Shown: positions 46,971 to 56,960 of the stretch, in pieces
How positions within the stretch are numbered: the first letter of the stretch is position 1
How the letters are laid out: every line of letters starts with the position of its first letter
Source: Streptomyces sp. SirexAA-E
GTDB lineage: Bacteria > Actinomycetota > Actinomycetes > Streptomycetales > Streptomycetaceae
Reading direction: 5' to 3'
NCBI RefSeq assembly: GCF_000177195.2
Contig: NC_015953.1
Coordinates: forward strand, 248,001 to 312,000
DNA length: 64,000 nt
Notes under the pieces: generated by a model
The model's input: the letters and a program-made list of their open reading frames with translations, nothing else
Database searches by the model: none
What the model was told of the DNA's origin: nothing
Made by a program: the position numbers and the translations under genes

Positions 46971-47858
46971 CTACCGCTGCGCCCTCCCCGGCCCGTCCAG
47001 TATGGCGGCCTGTCTGCGGAGTTTGTACGGGGAGGGGCGGCTTCCGGGGCCGAGTCGCGCCATCGCCTCGGCGACGTGTCCCGGCGGCAGACGCCGCCTC
47101 AGACGTGCGGGTATGCGTCGCAGGGCGGTACCGGCGGCCCGCAGGCGCCGGTCGACGGCGGCCGGGGGCGGCGCGGGCCTGCCGTACAGCTCGTGGGCGT
47201 ACGCGGGCAGCGCGTCGTAGGCGAGTGCCGCCACGCGCCGCCACAGCAGCGCGCGCGCCGGGATCAGCGGGAAGGGGACCGGCGGCTCGCGCAGGAAGTC
47301 GTCGACGTCCCGGGCGTCCGGTCCGGCGGCGAGCTCGGGGCGGACCCGGGCGAAGTATGCCTCCAGCGCCGCCGTGGTGGCGGGCACCCCCGAGGGCTCG
47401 AGGCCGACCAGGCGGGCCGCCTCGCGCTGCTCGTCGACGTAGCGGTCGGCCTGGGCGTCGGTGAGCGGGAAGCCGGAGCGGCGTTGCACCTGGAGGTAGG
47501 AGTCGGCCTCGGCGCAGTGCACCCAGAGGAGCAGGGCCGGTTCGTCGATGCCGTAGGTCGCGCCGGTGCGGGGGTCGGTGGCTTTCAGCAGACGGTGGAT
47601 CTTGCGGACCCGTGCGCCGTACCTCTCGGCGTCCCCGGTGCGGGCGTAGGTGACGGTGCCGACGAAGTCGGCCGTACGCATCAGACGCCCCCAGGCGTCC
47701 TTGCGGAAGTCGGAGTTCTCCATCACCCCGCGGACGGCGCGGGGGTGCAGTGCCTGGAGGTAGAGGGCGCGCACCCCGGCGACCCACATCATGGGGTCGG
47801 CATGCATCTGCCAGGTCACGGACCGGGGCCCGAACAGTCCCGGGTCGGCTTCACTCAT
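46971..47858 (-). CDS. oxygenase MpaB family (DUF2236) protein, 295 aa
   Basis: DUF2236/latex-clearing-protein-like family. Diagnostic stretches: SVTWQMHADPMMWVAGVRAL, YLQALHPRAVRGVMENSDFR, and GLEPSGVPATTAALEAYFAR. Conserved histidines in MHADP, ALHP and LLLWVHCAEADSY fit a haem or metal site, as in latex-clearing protein and MpaB oxygenases. The substrate is unknown. The ATG at 47858 has GGAAGG eight bases upstream. It is divergent from the small gene at 48021. The basic C-terminal tail is probably cytosolic. Confidence 0.87.
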   Translation of the reverse strand: MSEADPGLFGPRSVTWQMHADPMMWVAGVRALYLQALHPRAVRGVMENSDFRKDAWGRLMRTADFVGTVTYARTGDAERYGARVRKIHRLLKATDPRTGATYGIDEPALLLWVHCAEADSYLQVQRRSGFPLTDAQADRYVDEQREAARLVGLEPSGVPATTAALEAYFARVRPELAAGPDARDVDDFLREPPVPFPLIPARALLWRRVAALAYDALPAYAHELYGRPAPPPAAVDRRLRAAGTALRRIPARLRRRLPPGHVAEAMARLGPGSRPSPYKLRRQAAILDGPGRAQR

Positions 47859-48020
47859 CGGCTCGTACCTTCCGCTCGGCGGTGGCGACGGGGAGGCCTC
47901 GCGGGGCGCGTCGTGCCGGGGGCGCGGTCGTACGCGTCGGACGGGCGATCCTAGTATGGCGCTCCGCGCCCCGACAGATGCAGACGGCAGCCGGGCGCGG
48001 AACGGGAGGGGTGGACGGGC

Positions 48021-48488
48021 GTGGCCAGATGGGGGCTGATCGTCGAACAGAACATGGGGTACGGCAAGGGGCAGATCTGGTCCGTCGAAGTGCTGGGCCA
48101 CGTGGACGGGACCCGTCAGGAGGCGCTCGACGTGCTCCGGGCACGGGCCGAGCGGTTCGAGCCGCACCACCCCGCCAATCCGGAGCGGCGGGAGCTCTAC
48201 CAGGAGGCGGAAGGATTCCTGCTGGTCGTCAAGGGCTTCTGGAGGACGTTCCACTGCCGCTTCCGCGTCGCCGAACAGCTGTACGACAGCCATCCGCCCG
48301 AGCCCCCGGCCGCCGCTTCGCCCGAGCCCCCGCCCGAGCCCCCTCAGCCGGCCCGGAAGCCGAGGCGGCGCACCACGGAACGGAAACCGCCCCGCCGCGC
48401 CCCCGAGCCGGATCCCGGCCCGCCGCCCGTCTGGGACGCGGACGTGCCGCAGGTGCCGTCCTGGCTGGGACGTGACGACCTGTCCTGA
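48021..48488 (+). CDS. conserved hypothetical protein, 155 aa
   Basis: An N-terminal 90-residue domain (ARWGLIVEQNMGYGKGQIWS, EVLGHVDGTRQEALDVLRAR, LVVKGFWRTFHCRFRVAEQL) is followed by a 60-residue Pro/Arg/Glu-rich tail with repeated PEPP units. The N domain looks like a small alpha/beta fold conserved in actinobacteria; I cannot name it. The tail is probably disordered. It starts at a GTG preceded by GGGAGGGG. It converges on rlmG, 6 bp away. Confidence 0.76.
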   Translation: MARWGLIVEQNMGYGKGQIWSVEVLGHVDGTRQEALDVLRARAERFEPHHPANPERRELYQEAEGFLLVVKGFWRTFHCRFRVAEQLYDSHPPEPPAAASPEPPPEPPQPARKPRRRTTERKPPRRAPEPDPGPPPVWDADVPQVPSWLGRDDLS

Positions 48489-48494
48489 GCCCGC

Positions 48495-49655
48495 TCAGCG
48501 CCGGACGGCCCGCAGGACCACGAACTTCGGGTCGCCGGCCACAGTGGTGCAGTTGCCGAAGATCCTTCGCAGCTGGGTGTGGTGGCCGAGGTGCCGGTTG
48601 CCCACAACCCAGAGTTCCCCGCCGGGGCGCAGCGCGGCGCGGGCACCGCGGAACATGGTCCGGGCGGTGGCGTCGGTGACCGCCTGGTGCGAGTGGAAGG
48701 GCGGATTGCTGAGGACGAGGTCGACGCTCTGCTCGGGTACGTCCGCCATCGCGTCGCCGACGACGAAACGGGCCTCGGCACCGGCCGGCGCGTTGGCCCG
48801 GAAGGTCTCCTCGGCGGAGGCGACCGCCTGGTACGACTCGTCGATGAAGGTGACACAGGACTCGGGGGCGGCCAGTGCGGCGGCCGTGCCCACCACACCG
48901 TTGCCGCAGCCGAGGTCGACGACGCGGTCGGGGCCCGACCTCCGGGGCAGGTGCTTCAGGAAGAAGCGGGTGCCGATGTCGAGACGGTCCGCGCAGAAGA
49001 TCCCGGCGTGGTTCGTGACCGTCCGGCCGGACATCACACCGATGTCCTCGGGCAGCTCGTAGCGGTACGGCCAGGGGCTGGGGGCCATGGGCAGTCCGGG
49101 ATCAGGCGTGCAGTGGATGAGCCGGGCCTTCTTCACCGCGAGCGAGGTGCGGGTGGGGCCGAGGATCCGCTCGAAGAGCTGGAGGGTGGAGGTGTGGATC
49201 TCCTTCACCATGCCGGTGCCGATCACGACGGTCCCGGCGTGCACCGCGGGAGCGAGCCGGTGCAGCTGGTCCTCCAGGAACGCGAGGCTCTTGGGCACCC
49301 GCAGGAGCAGGGTGTCGATCCGCTCCGGAGGGGTGTCGCGCGCCGACAGCATCCGTACCGCGTCCGGGTCGGCTCCGTTGCGGGCGAGGTTGTCCCGCGT
49401 GGCCTGCTGGGCGAGGTACGAGTCGGTGATCTGTATCGGCCGGTACCCGGCCAGCGCGGTGGCGAGGGCGCCCCACCGGTCACCGACCACGACGACCGTC
49501 CCGCCGGCCTCCGGAGCCGGCTCGCCGTCCTCGGGGCCCTCCAGCCGCCGCAGCAGGTACTCGTCGGCCGCGTCCCAGGCACGGAGCCGGTCGCGAGGGT
49601 CCTCGGGATAACGGGTGAGCTCGAACACGCCTTGTGACGTCGTCAAACGGTTCAT
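48495..49655 (-). CDS. rlmG: RlmG-type 23S rRNA (guanine-N2) methyltransferase, 386 aa
   Basis: A two-domain class I methyltransferase. The N domain (about 1-180) has a degenerate SAM fold. The C domain (185-386) has the SAM motif RVVDLGCGNGVVGTAAALAA and the catalytic motif LVLSNPPFHSHQAV, the NPPF that marks N-methyltransferases acting on rRNA guanine. In E. coli RlmG makes m2G1835 of 23S rRNA. Size matches RlmG better than RsmC. ATG at 49655. It is preceded by a strong hairpin from the upstream small gene. Confidence 0.9.
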   Translation of the reverse strand: MNRLTTSQGVFELTRYPEDPRDRLRAWDAADEYLLRRLEGPEDGEPAPEAGGTVVVVGDRWGALATALAGYRPIQITDSYLAQQATRDNLARNGADPDAVRMLSARDTPPERIDTLLLRVPKSLAFLEDQLHRLAPAVHAGTVVIGTGMVKEIHTSTLQLFERILGPTRTSLAVKKARLIHCTPDPGLPMAPSPWPYRYELPEDIGVMSGRTVTNHAGIFCADRLDIGTRFFLKHLPRRSGPDRVVDLGCGNGVVGTAAALAAPESCVTFIDESYQAVASAEETFRANAPAGAEARFVVGDAMADVPEQSVDLVLSNPPFHSHQAVTDATARTMFRGARAALRPGGELWVVGNRHLGHHTQLRRIFGNCTTVAGDPKFVVLRAVRR

Positions 49656-49675
49656 ATCGCGTTCAGGCTAGCCGA

Positions 49676-49708
49676 GGGGCGGGGAGCGCTCCGCACGCTC
49701 CCCGCCCC
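49676..49708 (-). terminator. terminator after the 70-aa gene
   Basis: GGGGCGGGGAGCG (49676-49688) and CGCTCCCCGCCCC (49696-49708) form a perfect 13 bp stem with a 7 nt loop between the 70-aa gene and rlmG. Confidence 0.78.
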
Positions 49709-49716
49709 GGCTCTCC

Positions 49717-49929
49717 TCAAGGAAGCCGCTTGTCGATGGCCGACCGGCCCTCCTCGGCCAGTCTGCGCTCGGCCCATTCGACGTTCTCCGGGGTCAGGTC
49801 GCGCCCGGAGGCGAGGACCAGGTCCTCGGCGCTGGGCGGTCCGTCGCCGCCGGTGTGCAGCAGACGGTCGGGTGTCGCCTCCCGCGCGTCCGGCGCGGGT
49901 GCGGATAGGGATTCGGACTCTTCGCTCAT
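49717..49929 (-). CDS. small conserved actinobacterial protein, 70 aa
   Basis: MSEESESLSAPAPDAREATP begins a flexible acidic start. The second half, SAEDLVLASGRDLTPENVEW plus AERRLAEEGRSAIDKRLP, is a helical stretch that I recall as conserved in actinobacterial small proteins of unknown role. GAGGCGG precedes the ATG at 49929. It has its own terminator. There is no membrane segment or signal peptide. Too short to assign a function from sequence. Confidence 0.78.
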   Translation of the reverse strand: MSEESESLSAPAPDAREATPDRLLHTGGDGPPSAEDLVLASGRDLTPENVEWAERRLAEEGRSAIDKRLP

Positions 49930-50169
49930 ACCGCCTCCTCGTCCTTGCGGCAATTCTCGCCCCCGACCGGCGGCGCCGCATCTGAGGCCCGTAGGCCCGC
50001 CGTCGAGCGTCACTTGACTTGCACATGATGAATACGCCACGTTCACACAGCGGCACCGTGCGTGTGCGAGGCTCCCGGCTGACCAGACATCGACCTGCCA
50101 TCCGGCACCGCTCCCCCACGCACCCCCGGTGGCGGCGGAGCGGTCCCCTTTCCCGGGAGAGGACACCAC
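49930..50169. promoter_or_regulatory. divergent promoter region, small gene and secreted endonuclease
   Basis: 240 bp between divergent genes. A TTGACT hexamer at 50014-50019 and A/T-rich ATGATGAATAC just after it mark a likely promoter zone, but no -10 at standard spacing is clear. A single GTTCACACAGC at 50041 resembles one unit of a PHO box; the required repeat unit is missing. Confidence 0.4.
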
Positions 50170-50979
50170 ATGTCCGTCCGCCGCCGTTTCTACGCGCGTC
50201 CACTACTGGCCACCGCCACCTCGATCGCGGTGCTCACCGGCCTCGCGGCCAGCACCGCGCCCGCGGTCGCGACCCCCGCGGCCGCCACCGCCCTGGACGA
50301 CACCTACTACCAGGACGCCGTCGGCAAGACCGGCGCCGCCCTCAAGAGCTCGCTGCACACCATCATCAGCGACCAGACCACGCTCACCTACGCACAGGTC
50401 TGGGACGCCCTCAAGGCCACCGACGAGGACCCGGCGAACCCCTCCAACGTGATCCTGCTGTACACCGGCCGCTCGCAGTCGAAGAACGACAACGGCGGCA
50501 ACACCGGGGACTGGAACAGGGAGCACGTCTGGGCCAAGTCGCACGGGAACTTCGGCACCTCGACCGGCCCGGGCACCGACATCCACCACCTGCGCCCGGA
50601 GGACGTCCAGGTCAACTCCGTCCGAGGCAACAAGGACTTCGACAACGGCGGCAGCGCCGTGTCGGGCGCCCCGGGCAACTACACCGACGGCGACTCCTTC
50701 GAACCGCGCGACGCCGTCAAGGGCGACGTCGCGCGGATGATCCTCTACATGGCCGTGCGGTACGAGGGCGACGACGCCTTCGCCGACCTGGAGCCCAACG
50801 ACAAGGTGAGCAACGGATCGGCCCCGAACATCGGCCGGCTGTCCGTCCTGAAGGAGTGGAGCCAGGAGGACCCGCCGGACAGCTTCGAACGGAAGCGCAA
50901 CGACGTCATATTCGAGCAGTTCCAGCACAACCGGAACCCGTTCATCGACCACCCGGAATGGGTCGAGGCCATCTGGTGA
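50170..50979 (+). CDS. secreted endonuclease I family nuclease, 269 aa
   Basis: A signal peptide covers about 1-40 (ATATSIAVLTGLAASTAPAV). The endonuclease I (EndA/NucM, beta-beta-alpha metal) domain has the core WNREHVWAKSHGN with the catalytic His, then GTDIHHLRPEDVQVNSVRGN with the metal-binding residues. It would digest extracellular DNA and RNA for nutrient supply. The length is usual for the family. It stands alone, divergent from the small gene at 49717. Regulation by phosphate is possible but not shown in the sequence. Confidence 0.94.
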   Translation: MSVRRRFYARPLLATATSIAVLTGLAASTAPAVATPAAATALDDTYYQDAVGKTGAALKSSLHTIISDQTTLTYAQVWDALKATDEDPANPSNVILLYTGRSQSKNDNGGNTGDWNREHVWAKSHGNFGTSTGPGTDIHHLRPEDVQVNSVRGNKDFDNGGSAVSGAPGNYTDGDSFEPRDAVKGDVARMILYMAVRYEGDDAFADLEPNDKVSNGSAPNIGRLSVLKEWSQEDPPDSFERKRNDVIFEQFQHNRNPFIDHPEWVEAIW

Positions 50980-51190
50980 CCCCCACGCGCGACCGGGTCG
51001 GCCGCCCTGCGGGCCCGGCCCGGCCGCGCGGAGGCCGCCCGGCGGACAGCGGGAGCGCGGCCCGTCCGAAACGAGCCGAATAATTCGCCCCTATGGGGAT
51101 CGAAAGGTATGAATTGACTCGTTGAGCCATCCGCTCCTCACCCCGGAGCGGGCTCAGTACCGCGGACCCCGAGCCCTCCGGGAGGGAACG

Positions 51191-52306
51191 ATGGATACGG
51201 ACGCCCTGACTGCCGGCACCTTGCAGAACCTACGGGCGACCAGGCCCTACCCCGCCGTGTCCCTGACGATGCCGACCCACCGCCGGGCGCCGGACAACAC
51301 CCAGGACGCCGTACGGCTGCGCAACCTGGTGACGGAGGCCGCGAACCGGCTGGACGCCGACCCCCGGGTGTCCCGCGAGGCGCGGGACGCGGTGAGGGCG
51401 CAGTTGGAGAGGGCGGCCGCCGACGTCGACCCGCGCCGGGCACTGGAGTCCCTGGTCGTCCTGGCCGACACGGACGAGTACCAGATCTGGCAGCTGCCGC
51501 GCACCGCCCCCGAGCGCGTCGTCGTCAGCGACTCCTACCTCACGCGCAACCTCGTCGCGGCCAAGGCGGGGGCCCGGCTGTTCTGGGTGCTGAGCATCTC
51601 GGCCGAGCACGCGACGCTATGGTCCGGCACGAACGAGGGGCTGCGCAGGGAGGACGCCCACGGTTTCCCGCTGCGCCCTCCGCACCAGAACTTCGACCCG
51701 GAGCGACAGGCCCGGAGCGGCGACGCGCCGAGCATCTACGCCAACGAGGACACGCGCAACTTCTTCCGCACGGTCGACGAGAAGCTGCGCGGTGTGCTGG
51801 CGGCGGACTCCCGGCCGCTGTTCCTGATCGGTCTGCCGCAGGCGATCTCGCTGATCGAGGACGTAGGCGAGTGCGCCAGGACGGCCGCCTGCAAGGTCGC
51901 GAAGGGGACGACGGCGGAGACGACCGCGACCGAGCTGGCCAAGGAGCTGGCGCCCGCGCTGGACGACTGGCGCGAGCAGCGGGTCGCCGCCGCCCTGGGC
52001 AGGCTCGACACCGCACGCGGTGCCAAGTCCTTCGCGGGCGGCCTCGACGAGGTGTGGGCGGCCGCCCGGGAGGGCCGCGTCGCCCTGGTCGCGGTCGAGG
52101 AGCACTTCCAGCGGACGGTCAGGGTCACCGACGAGCACCTGGAGGCGGTGGACCCGGCGGACGTCGGGCCCGGGGACGAGGGGATCCGCGAGGACATCGT
52201 GGACGAGCTCATCGAGACGGTCCTGGACAACGGCGGTGAGGTGGCGTTCGTCGCCGACGACTCCCTCACCGACCACGGACGCCTCGCCGCCGTCCTGCGC
52301 TTCTGA
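51191..52306 (+). CDS. baeRF3 (bacterial eRF1-like family 3) protein, 371 aa
   Basis: The start TLQNLRATRPYPAVSLTMPT and PDNTQDAVRLRNLVTEAANR are typical of the baeRF family 3, bacterial relatives of archaeal/eukaryotic release factor 1. The C-terminal part has FVADDSLTDHGRLAAVLRF. A middle domain includes LFWVLSISAEHATLWSGTNE. The family is thought to act at ribosomes or in stress, but no step is proven. The ATG at 51191 follows GGGAGGGAACG. It precedes the convergent phosphoketolase and shares a strong terminator. Confidence 0.87.
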   Translation: MDTDALTAGTLQNLRATRPYPAVSLTMPTHRRAPDNTQDAVRLRNLVTEAANRLDADPRVSREARDAVRAQLERAAADVDPRRALESLVVLADTDEYQIWQLPRTAPERVVVSDSYLTRNLVAAKAGARLFWVLSISAEHATLWSGTNEGLRREDAHGFPLRPPHQNFDPERQARSGDAPSIYANEDTRNFFRTVDEKLRGVLAADSRPLFLIGLPQAISLIEDVGECARTAACKVAKGTTAETTATELAKELAPALDDWREQRVAAALGRLDTARGAKSFAGGLDEVWAAAREGRVALVAVEEHFQRTVRVTDEHLEAVDPADVGPGDEGIREDIVDELIETVLDNGGEVAFVADDSLTDHGRLAAVLRF

Positions 52307-52328
52307 CGGCATCCCCGCCGCCCCGGAG

Positions 52329-52390
52329 GCGGGCGGACACACCTCGGCCGGCCCGCACGACAGCGAGCCGGCCGAGGTGTGTCCGCCCGC
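52329..52390. terminator. 24-bp perfect-stem bidirectional terminator
   Basis: Bases 52329-52352 pair perfectly with 52367-52390 (24 bp) around a 14 nt loop, in the 87 bp gap between the baeRF3 stop and the phosphoketolase stop. This is the longest perfect hairpin seen in the window. Confidence 0.9.
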
Positions 52391-52393
52391 GGG

Positions 52394-54781
52394 TCAGCCC
52401 TCCCAGGTCCAGTCGGCCACCTCGGGCAGGTCGGTGCCGTGCTCACGGATCCAGTCGTGGTGGCGGCTGCGCACGTCCGCCATCGCCTGGCGCACGCCCA
52501 CGGCCCGGACGCCCAGGCCGGGCACCCGGTCGATGACGTCCATGACGAGGCGGTAGCGGTCCAGGTCGTTGCGGAGCACCATGTCGAACGGCGTGGTGGT
52601 GGTGCCCTCCTCCTTGTAGCCCCGCACATGCAGGTGCGCGTGGCCGGCCCGCCGGTACGCGAGCCGGTGCACCAGCCACGGATAGCCGTGGTAGGCGAAG
52701 ATCACCGGCTTGTCCCGGGTGAACAGGGCGTCGTACTCCGCGTCCGGCATCCCGTGCGGGTGCTCCTCGCGCGGCAGCAGCCGGGCCATGTCCACCACGT
52801 TGACCACCCGCACGGCGAGTTCCGGAAGGTGGCGCCGCAGCAGACCGGCCGCGGCGAGGGCCTCCAGGGTCGGTACGTCACCGGCGCACGCGAGGACGAC
52901 GTCGGGCTCGCGGCTGCCGTCCTCGGTACCCGCCCACTCCCACGCCCCGACTCCGCGCGCGCAGTGCGCGCGTGCCTGGTCGAGGGTGAGCCAGTCGAAG
53001 CTCGGCTGCTTGCCCGCGACGACCACGTTGACGTAGTCGCGGCTGGCGAGGACGTGCTCGGCCGTGGCGAGAAGCGTGTTGGCGTCCGGCGGCAGGTAGA
53101 CCCGGACCACCTCGGGCGACTTGTTGAGGATGTGGTCCACGAAGCCGGGGTCCTGGTGCGAGAAACCGTTGTGGTCCTGGCGCCAGACGTGGGAGGTGAG
53201 CAGATAGTTCAGGGAGGCGATGGGGCGGCGCCAGACCAGCCTCCGCGAGGTGCGCAGCCACTTGATGTGCTGGTTGACCATCGAGTCGACGATGTGGGCG
53301 AAGGCCTCGTACGAGGAGAACAGGCCGTGCCGACCGGTCAGCAGGTACCCCTCCAGCCAGCCCTGGCACAGGTGCTCGGAGAGCACCTCCATCACCCGGC
53401 CGTCGCGGGAGAGGTGTTCGTCGGTGGGGAGGGTCTCGGCCTGCCACGCCTTGCCGGTGGCTCCGTACAGCGCGTCGAGGCGGTTGGACGCCGTCTCGTC
53501 GGGGCCGACGACACGGAAGTCCCTGCGGTCGGCGGTCGCCGCCATCACGTCCTCGAGCAGGCCGCCGAGGACGCGGGTGGGTTCGTGCATGACCGTGCCG
53601 GGCTTGTCGACGCGTACGGCGTGGTCCGTGAGCGGCGGTACGGGCAGGTCGCGCAGCAGGAGGCCGCCGTTGGCGTACGGGGTCGCGCCGAGCCGGGAGG
53701 CGCCCTCGGGCACCCAGCGCAGGACCTGTTCGGTGGGCCGGCCCGAGGAGTCGAAGAGTTCCCCGGGGCGGTAGGAGCGCAGCCACTCCTCGAGTTCGCG
53801 GAGATGTCCCGGGTTGTCCCGGACACCGGAGAGCGGCACCTGGTGGGAGCGCCAGGTGCCCTCGACGGGCAGTCCGTCGACCTCCTTCGGGCCGGTCCAG
53901 CCCTTGGGGGTGCGCAGGACGATCATCGGCCAGCGCGGGCGTTCGGTCGCGCCCTCGGTGCGGGCGGCCCGTTGGTGGCCGGCGATGCGGTCGAGGGCGA
54001 GGTCCATGGCGGCGGCAAGCGCGCGGTGCACGGTCCCCGGGTCGTCTCCCTCGACGTGGATCGGATCGTGTCCGTAGCCGCGGAGCAGGGAGTCCAGTTC
54101 CTCCTCGGGCAGCCGGGCCAGCACGGTGGGGTTCGCGATCTTGTACCCGTTGAGGTGCAGGATGGGCAGGACCGCACCGTCGTGGACGGGGTCGAGGAAC
54201 TTGTTGGAGTGCCAGGACGCGGCGAGCGGGCCCGTCTCCGCCTCGCCGTCACCGACCACGCAGGCGACGAGCAGGTCGGGGTGGTCGAAGGCGGCGCCGT
54301 AGGCGTGGGTGAGCGCGTAGCCCAGCTCCCCGCCCTCGTGGATGGAGCCCGGCGTCTCGGGCGCGATGTGGCTGGGCACACCGCCGGGGAAGGAGAACTG
54401 CTTGAACAGCGCCCCCATACCGGCGGCGTCCCGGCTGATGTCGGGGTACGTCTCGGAGTAGCTGCCCTCGAGCCAGGAGTTGGCGAGCACGGCGGGGCCG
54501 CCGTGGCCGGGTCCCCAGACGCACAGGGCCCGCAGGTCGCGTTGCCTGATCACCCGGTTGAGATGGGTGTGGACCAGGTTCAGCCCGGGCGAGGTGCCCC
54601 AGTGTCCCAGCAGGCGCGGCTTGATGTGCTCCGGGGCCAGGGGTTCGGTCAGGAGGGGGTTGGCCATCAGGTAGATCTGGCCGACGGCGAGGTAGTTGGC
54701 GGCGCGCCAGTGCGCGTCGAGGTCCTCGATGTCGGTGGCGGAGAGCTCGGAGGTGGTGGGCGGTGCGGTGGCGTCGGTCAT
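52394..54781 (-). CDS. xfp: xylulose-5-phosphate/fructose-6-phosphate phosphoketolase, 795 aa
   Basis: A thiamine-diphosphate enzyme that splits xylulose-5-P or fructose-6-P to acetyl-P and a smaller sugar phosphate. [20 protein letters not shown] and [20 protein letters not shown] are the N-domain signature; the ThDP motif is [20 protein letters not shown]. Later SNVWRQ-type motifs ([20 protein letters not shown]) match the family. Length (795 aa) is right. It lies 9 bp after the aldehyde dehydrogenase gene and is probably co-transcribed. It gives a carbon-saving route to acetyl-CoA. Confidence 0.97.
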   Translation of the reverse strand: MTDATAPPTTSELSATDIEDLDAHWRAANYLAVGQIYLMANPLLTEPLAPEHIKPRLLGHWGTSPGLNLVHTHLNRVIRQRDLRALCVWGPGHGGPAVLANSWLEGSYSETYPDISRDAAGMGALFKQFSFPGGVPSHIAPETPGSIHEGGELGYALTHAYGAAFDHPDLLVACVVGDGEAETGPLAASWHSNKFLDPVHDGAVLPILHLNGYKIANPTVLARLPEEELDSLLRGYGHDPIHVEGDDPGTVHRALAAAMDLALDRIAGHQRAARTEGATERPRWPMIVLRTPKGWTGPKEVDGLPVEGTWRSHQVPLSGVRDNPGHLRELEEWLRSYRPGELFDSSGRPTEQVLRWVPEGASRLGATPYANGGLLLRDLPVPPLTDHAVRVDKPGTVMHEPTRVLGGLLEDVMAATADRRDFRVVGPDETASNRLDALYGATGKAWQAETLPTDEHLSRDGRVMEVLSEHLCQGWLEGYLLTGRHGLFSSYEAFAHIVDSMVNQHIKWLRTSRRLVWRRPIASLNYLLTSHVWRQDHNGFSHQDPGFVDHILNKSPEVVRVYLPPDANTLLATAEHVLASRDYVNVVVAGKQPSFDWLTLDQARAHCARGVGAWEWAGTEDGSREPDVVLACAGDVPTLEALAAAGLLRRHLPELAVRVVNVVDMARLLPREEHPHGMPDAEYDALFTRDKPVIFAYHGYPWLVHRLAYRRAGHAHLHVRGYKEEGTTTTPFDMVLRNDLDRYRLVMDVIDRVPGLGVRAVGVRQAMADVRSRHHDWIREHGTDLPEVADWTWEG

Positions 54782-54790
54782 CTGCGTCTC

Positions 54791-56209
<1,419 letters not shown>

Positions 56210-56290
56210 GGCTGTGGCCTCCTTGCATCGGTTCTTCGACCGTGCCGCGCCGCGCCCTGCCGCGCAACGCGGCTCTGTGCTGCACACGTA

Positions 56291-56343
56291 CCCGGCCGGT
56301 GCGGATCATGCGTGCCTGGGGCACGCCGTCCGCACCGGCCGGG
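56291..56343 (-). terminator. terminator after the anti-sigma-type ATPase gene
   Basis: A perfect 15 bp outer stem (56291-56305 with 56329-56343) encloses a 7 bp inner stem (GCGTGCC/GGCACGC). It lies 6 bp after the stop codon of the ATPase gene and 81 bp before the aldehyde dehydrogenase start. Confidence 0.85.
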
Positions 56344-56349
56344 CTGCGC

Positions 56350-56811
56350 TCACACGAGTGCGGCGGCGGGCCGCCTCCGGGAGGTGAGGCCACCGGGCAG
56401 GGGTGTGCGCGGCAGGAGCTCGGTGGGGACCGGAGTCTCGGCGTAGCGCGTGAACCAGACGACTTTGCCGCCGTCGGTCCGGCAGGTGCCCCAGCTGTCG
56501 CTCAGGGCCATGACGCGGCTCAGGCCGCCGCCACCGCCGTCGAGCAGCCGGGGCATCCGGGAATCGTCGTCGGCCACGGACACCGTCAGGTGCCGGCCGG
56601 ACCAGCGGAGCTCGACGACGCACCGGTTGTCGTCGCCGACGTGCCGCCGGACGTTGGTCAGGAGCTCCTCAGCGGCCCGGCACACGGGCCGGACCTGCAG
56701 ATCGAGGTTCCAGTGGCGAAGGTGTGCGGCGACGATGCGCCGCATCTGGGAAATGCGCTCTGCCGACACCTGCAGTTCGGCCAGATAGTGCCGGTCGAGT
56801 GGAACGGTCAT
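56350..56811 (-). CDS. anti-sigma-type HATPase (GHKL) protein, 153 aa
   Basis: A single GHKL-ATPase domain like those of anti-sigma factors (RsbW/SpoIIAB class). The N box reads VCRAAEELLTNVRRHVGDD, the G-like region is LTVSVADDDSRMPRLLDGGG, and GLSRVMALSDSWGTCRTDGG follows. In Streptomyces dozens of such proteins bind sigma factors or their antagonists. It may work with a PP2C-type phosphatase such as the one at 14107, but that is unlinked. The ATG at 56811 starts the domain. Confidence 0.86.
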   Translation of the reverse strand: MTVPLDRHYLAELQVSAERISQMRRIVAAHLRHWNLDLQVRPVCRAAEELLTNVRRHVGDDNRCVVELRWSGRHLTVSVADDDSRMPRLLDGGGGGLSRVMALSDSWGTCRTDGGKVVWFTRYAETPVPTELLPRTPLPGGLTSRRRPAAALV

Positions 56812-56896
56812 CGTCGAGGCTCCTCACCGCGAGGTCTACTCCACCCCGTTCGAACCAACGACCCCCGAACACGAAGCGTGAGCAATGATCACTTCT

Positions 56897-56918
56897 GGGT
56901 CACTCATCAGGGTGACCC
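56897..56918 (-). terminator. short hairpin after the molybdopterin subunit gene
   Basis: GGGTCAC (56897-56903) and GTGACCC (56912-56918) form a 7 bp stem with an 8 nt loop, 42 bp after the stop codon at 56961. It could also be an operator for the downstream ATPase gene. Confidence 0.4.
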
Positions 56919-56960
56919 GAGGGGGCCGTTCGCGCAACCGCGGCGGCGCGGAGCCAGGTG

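Noticed and set aside
50041..50051. GTTCACACAGC as a PHO box before the secreted nuclease
   Set aside because: PhoP needs at least two 11 bp direct-repeat units; the next 11 bases do not match.
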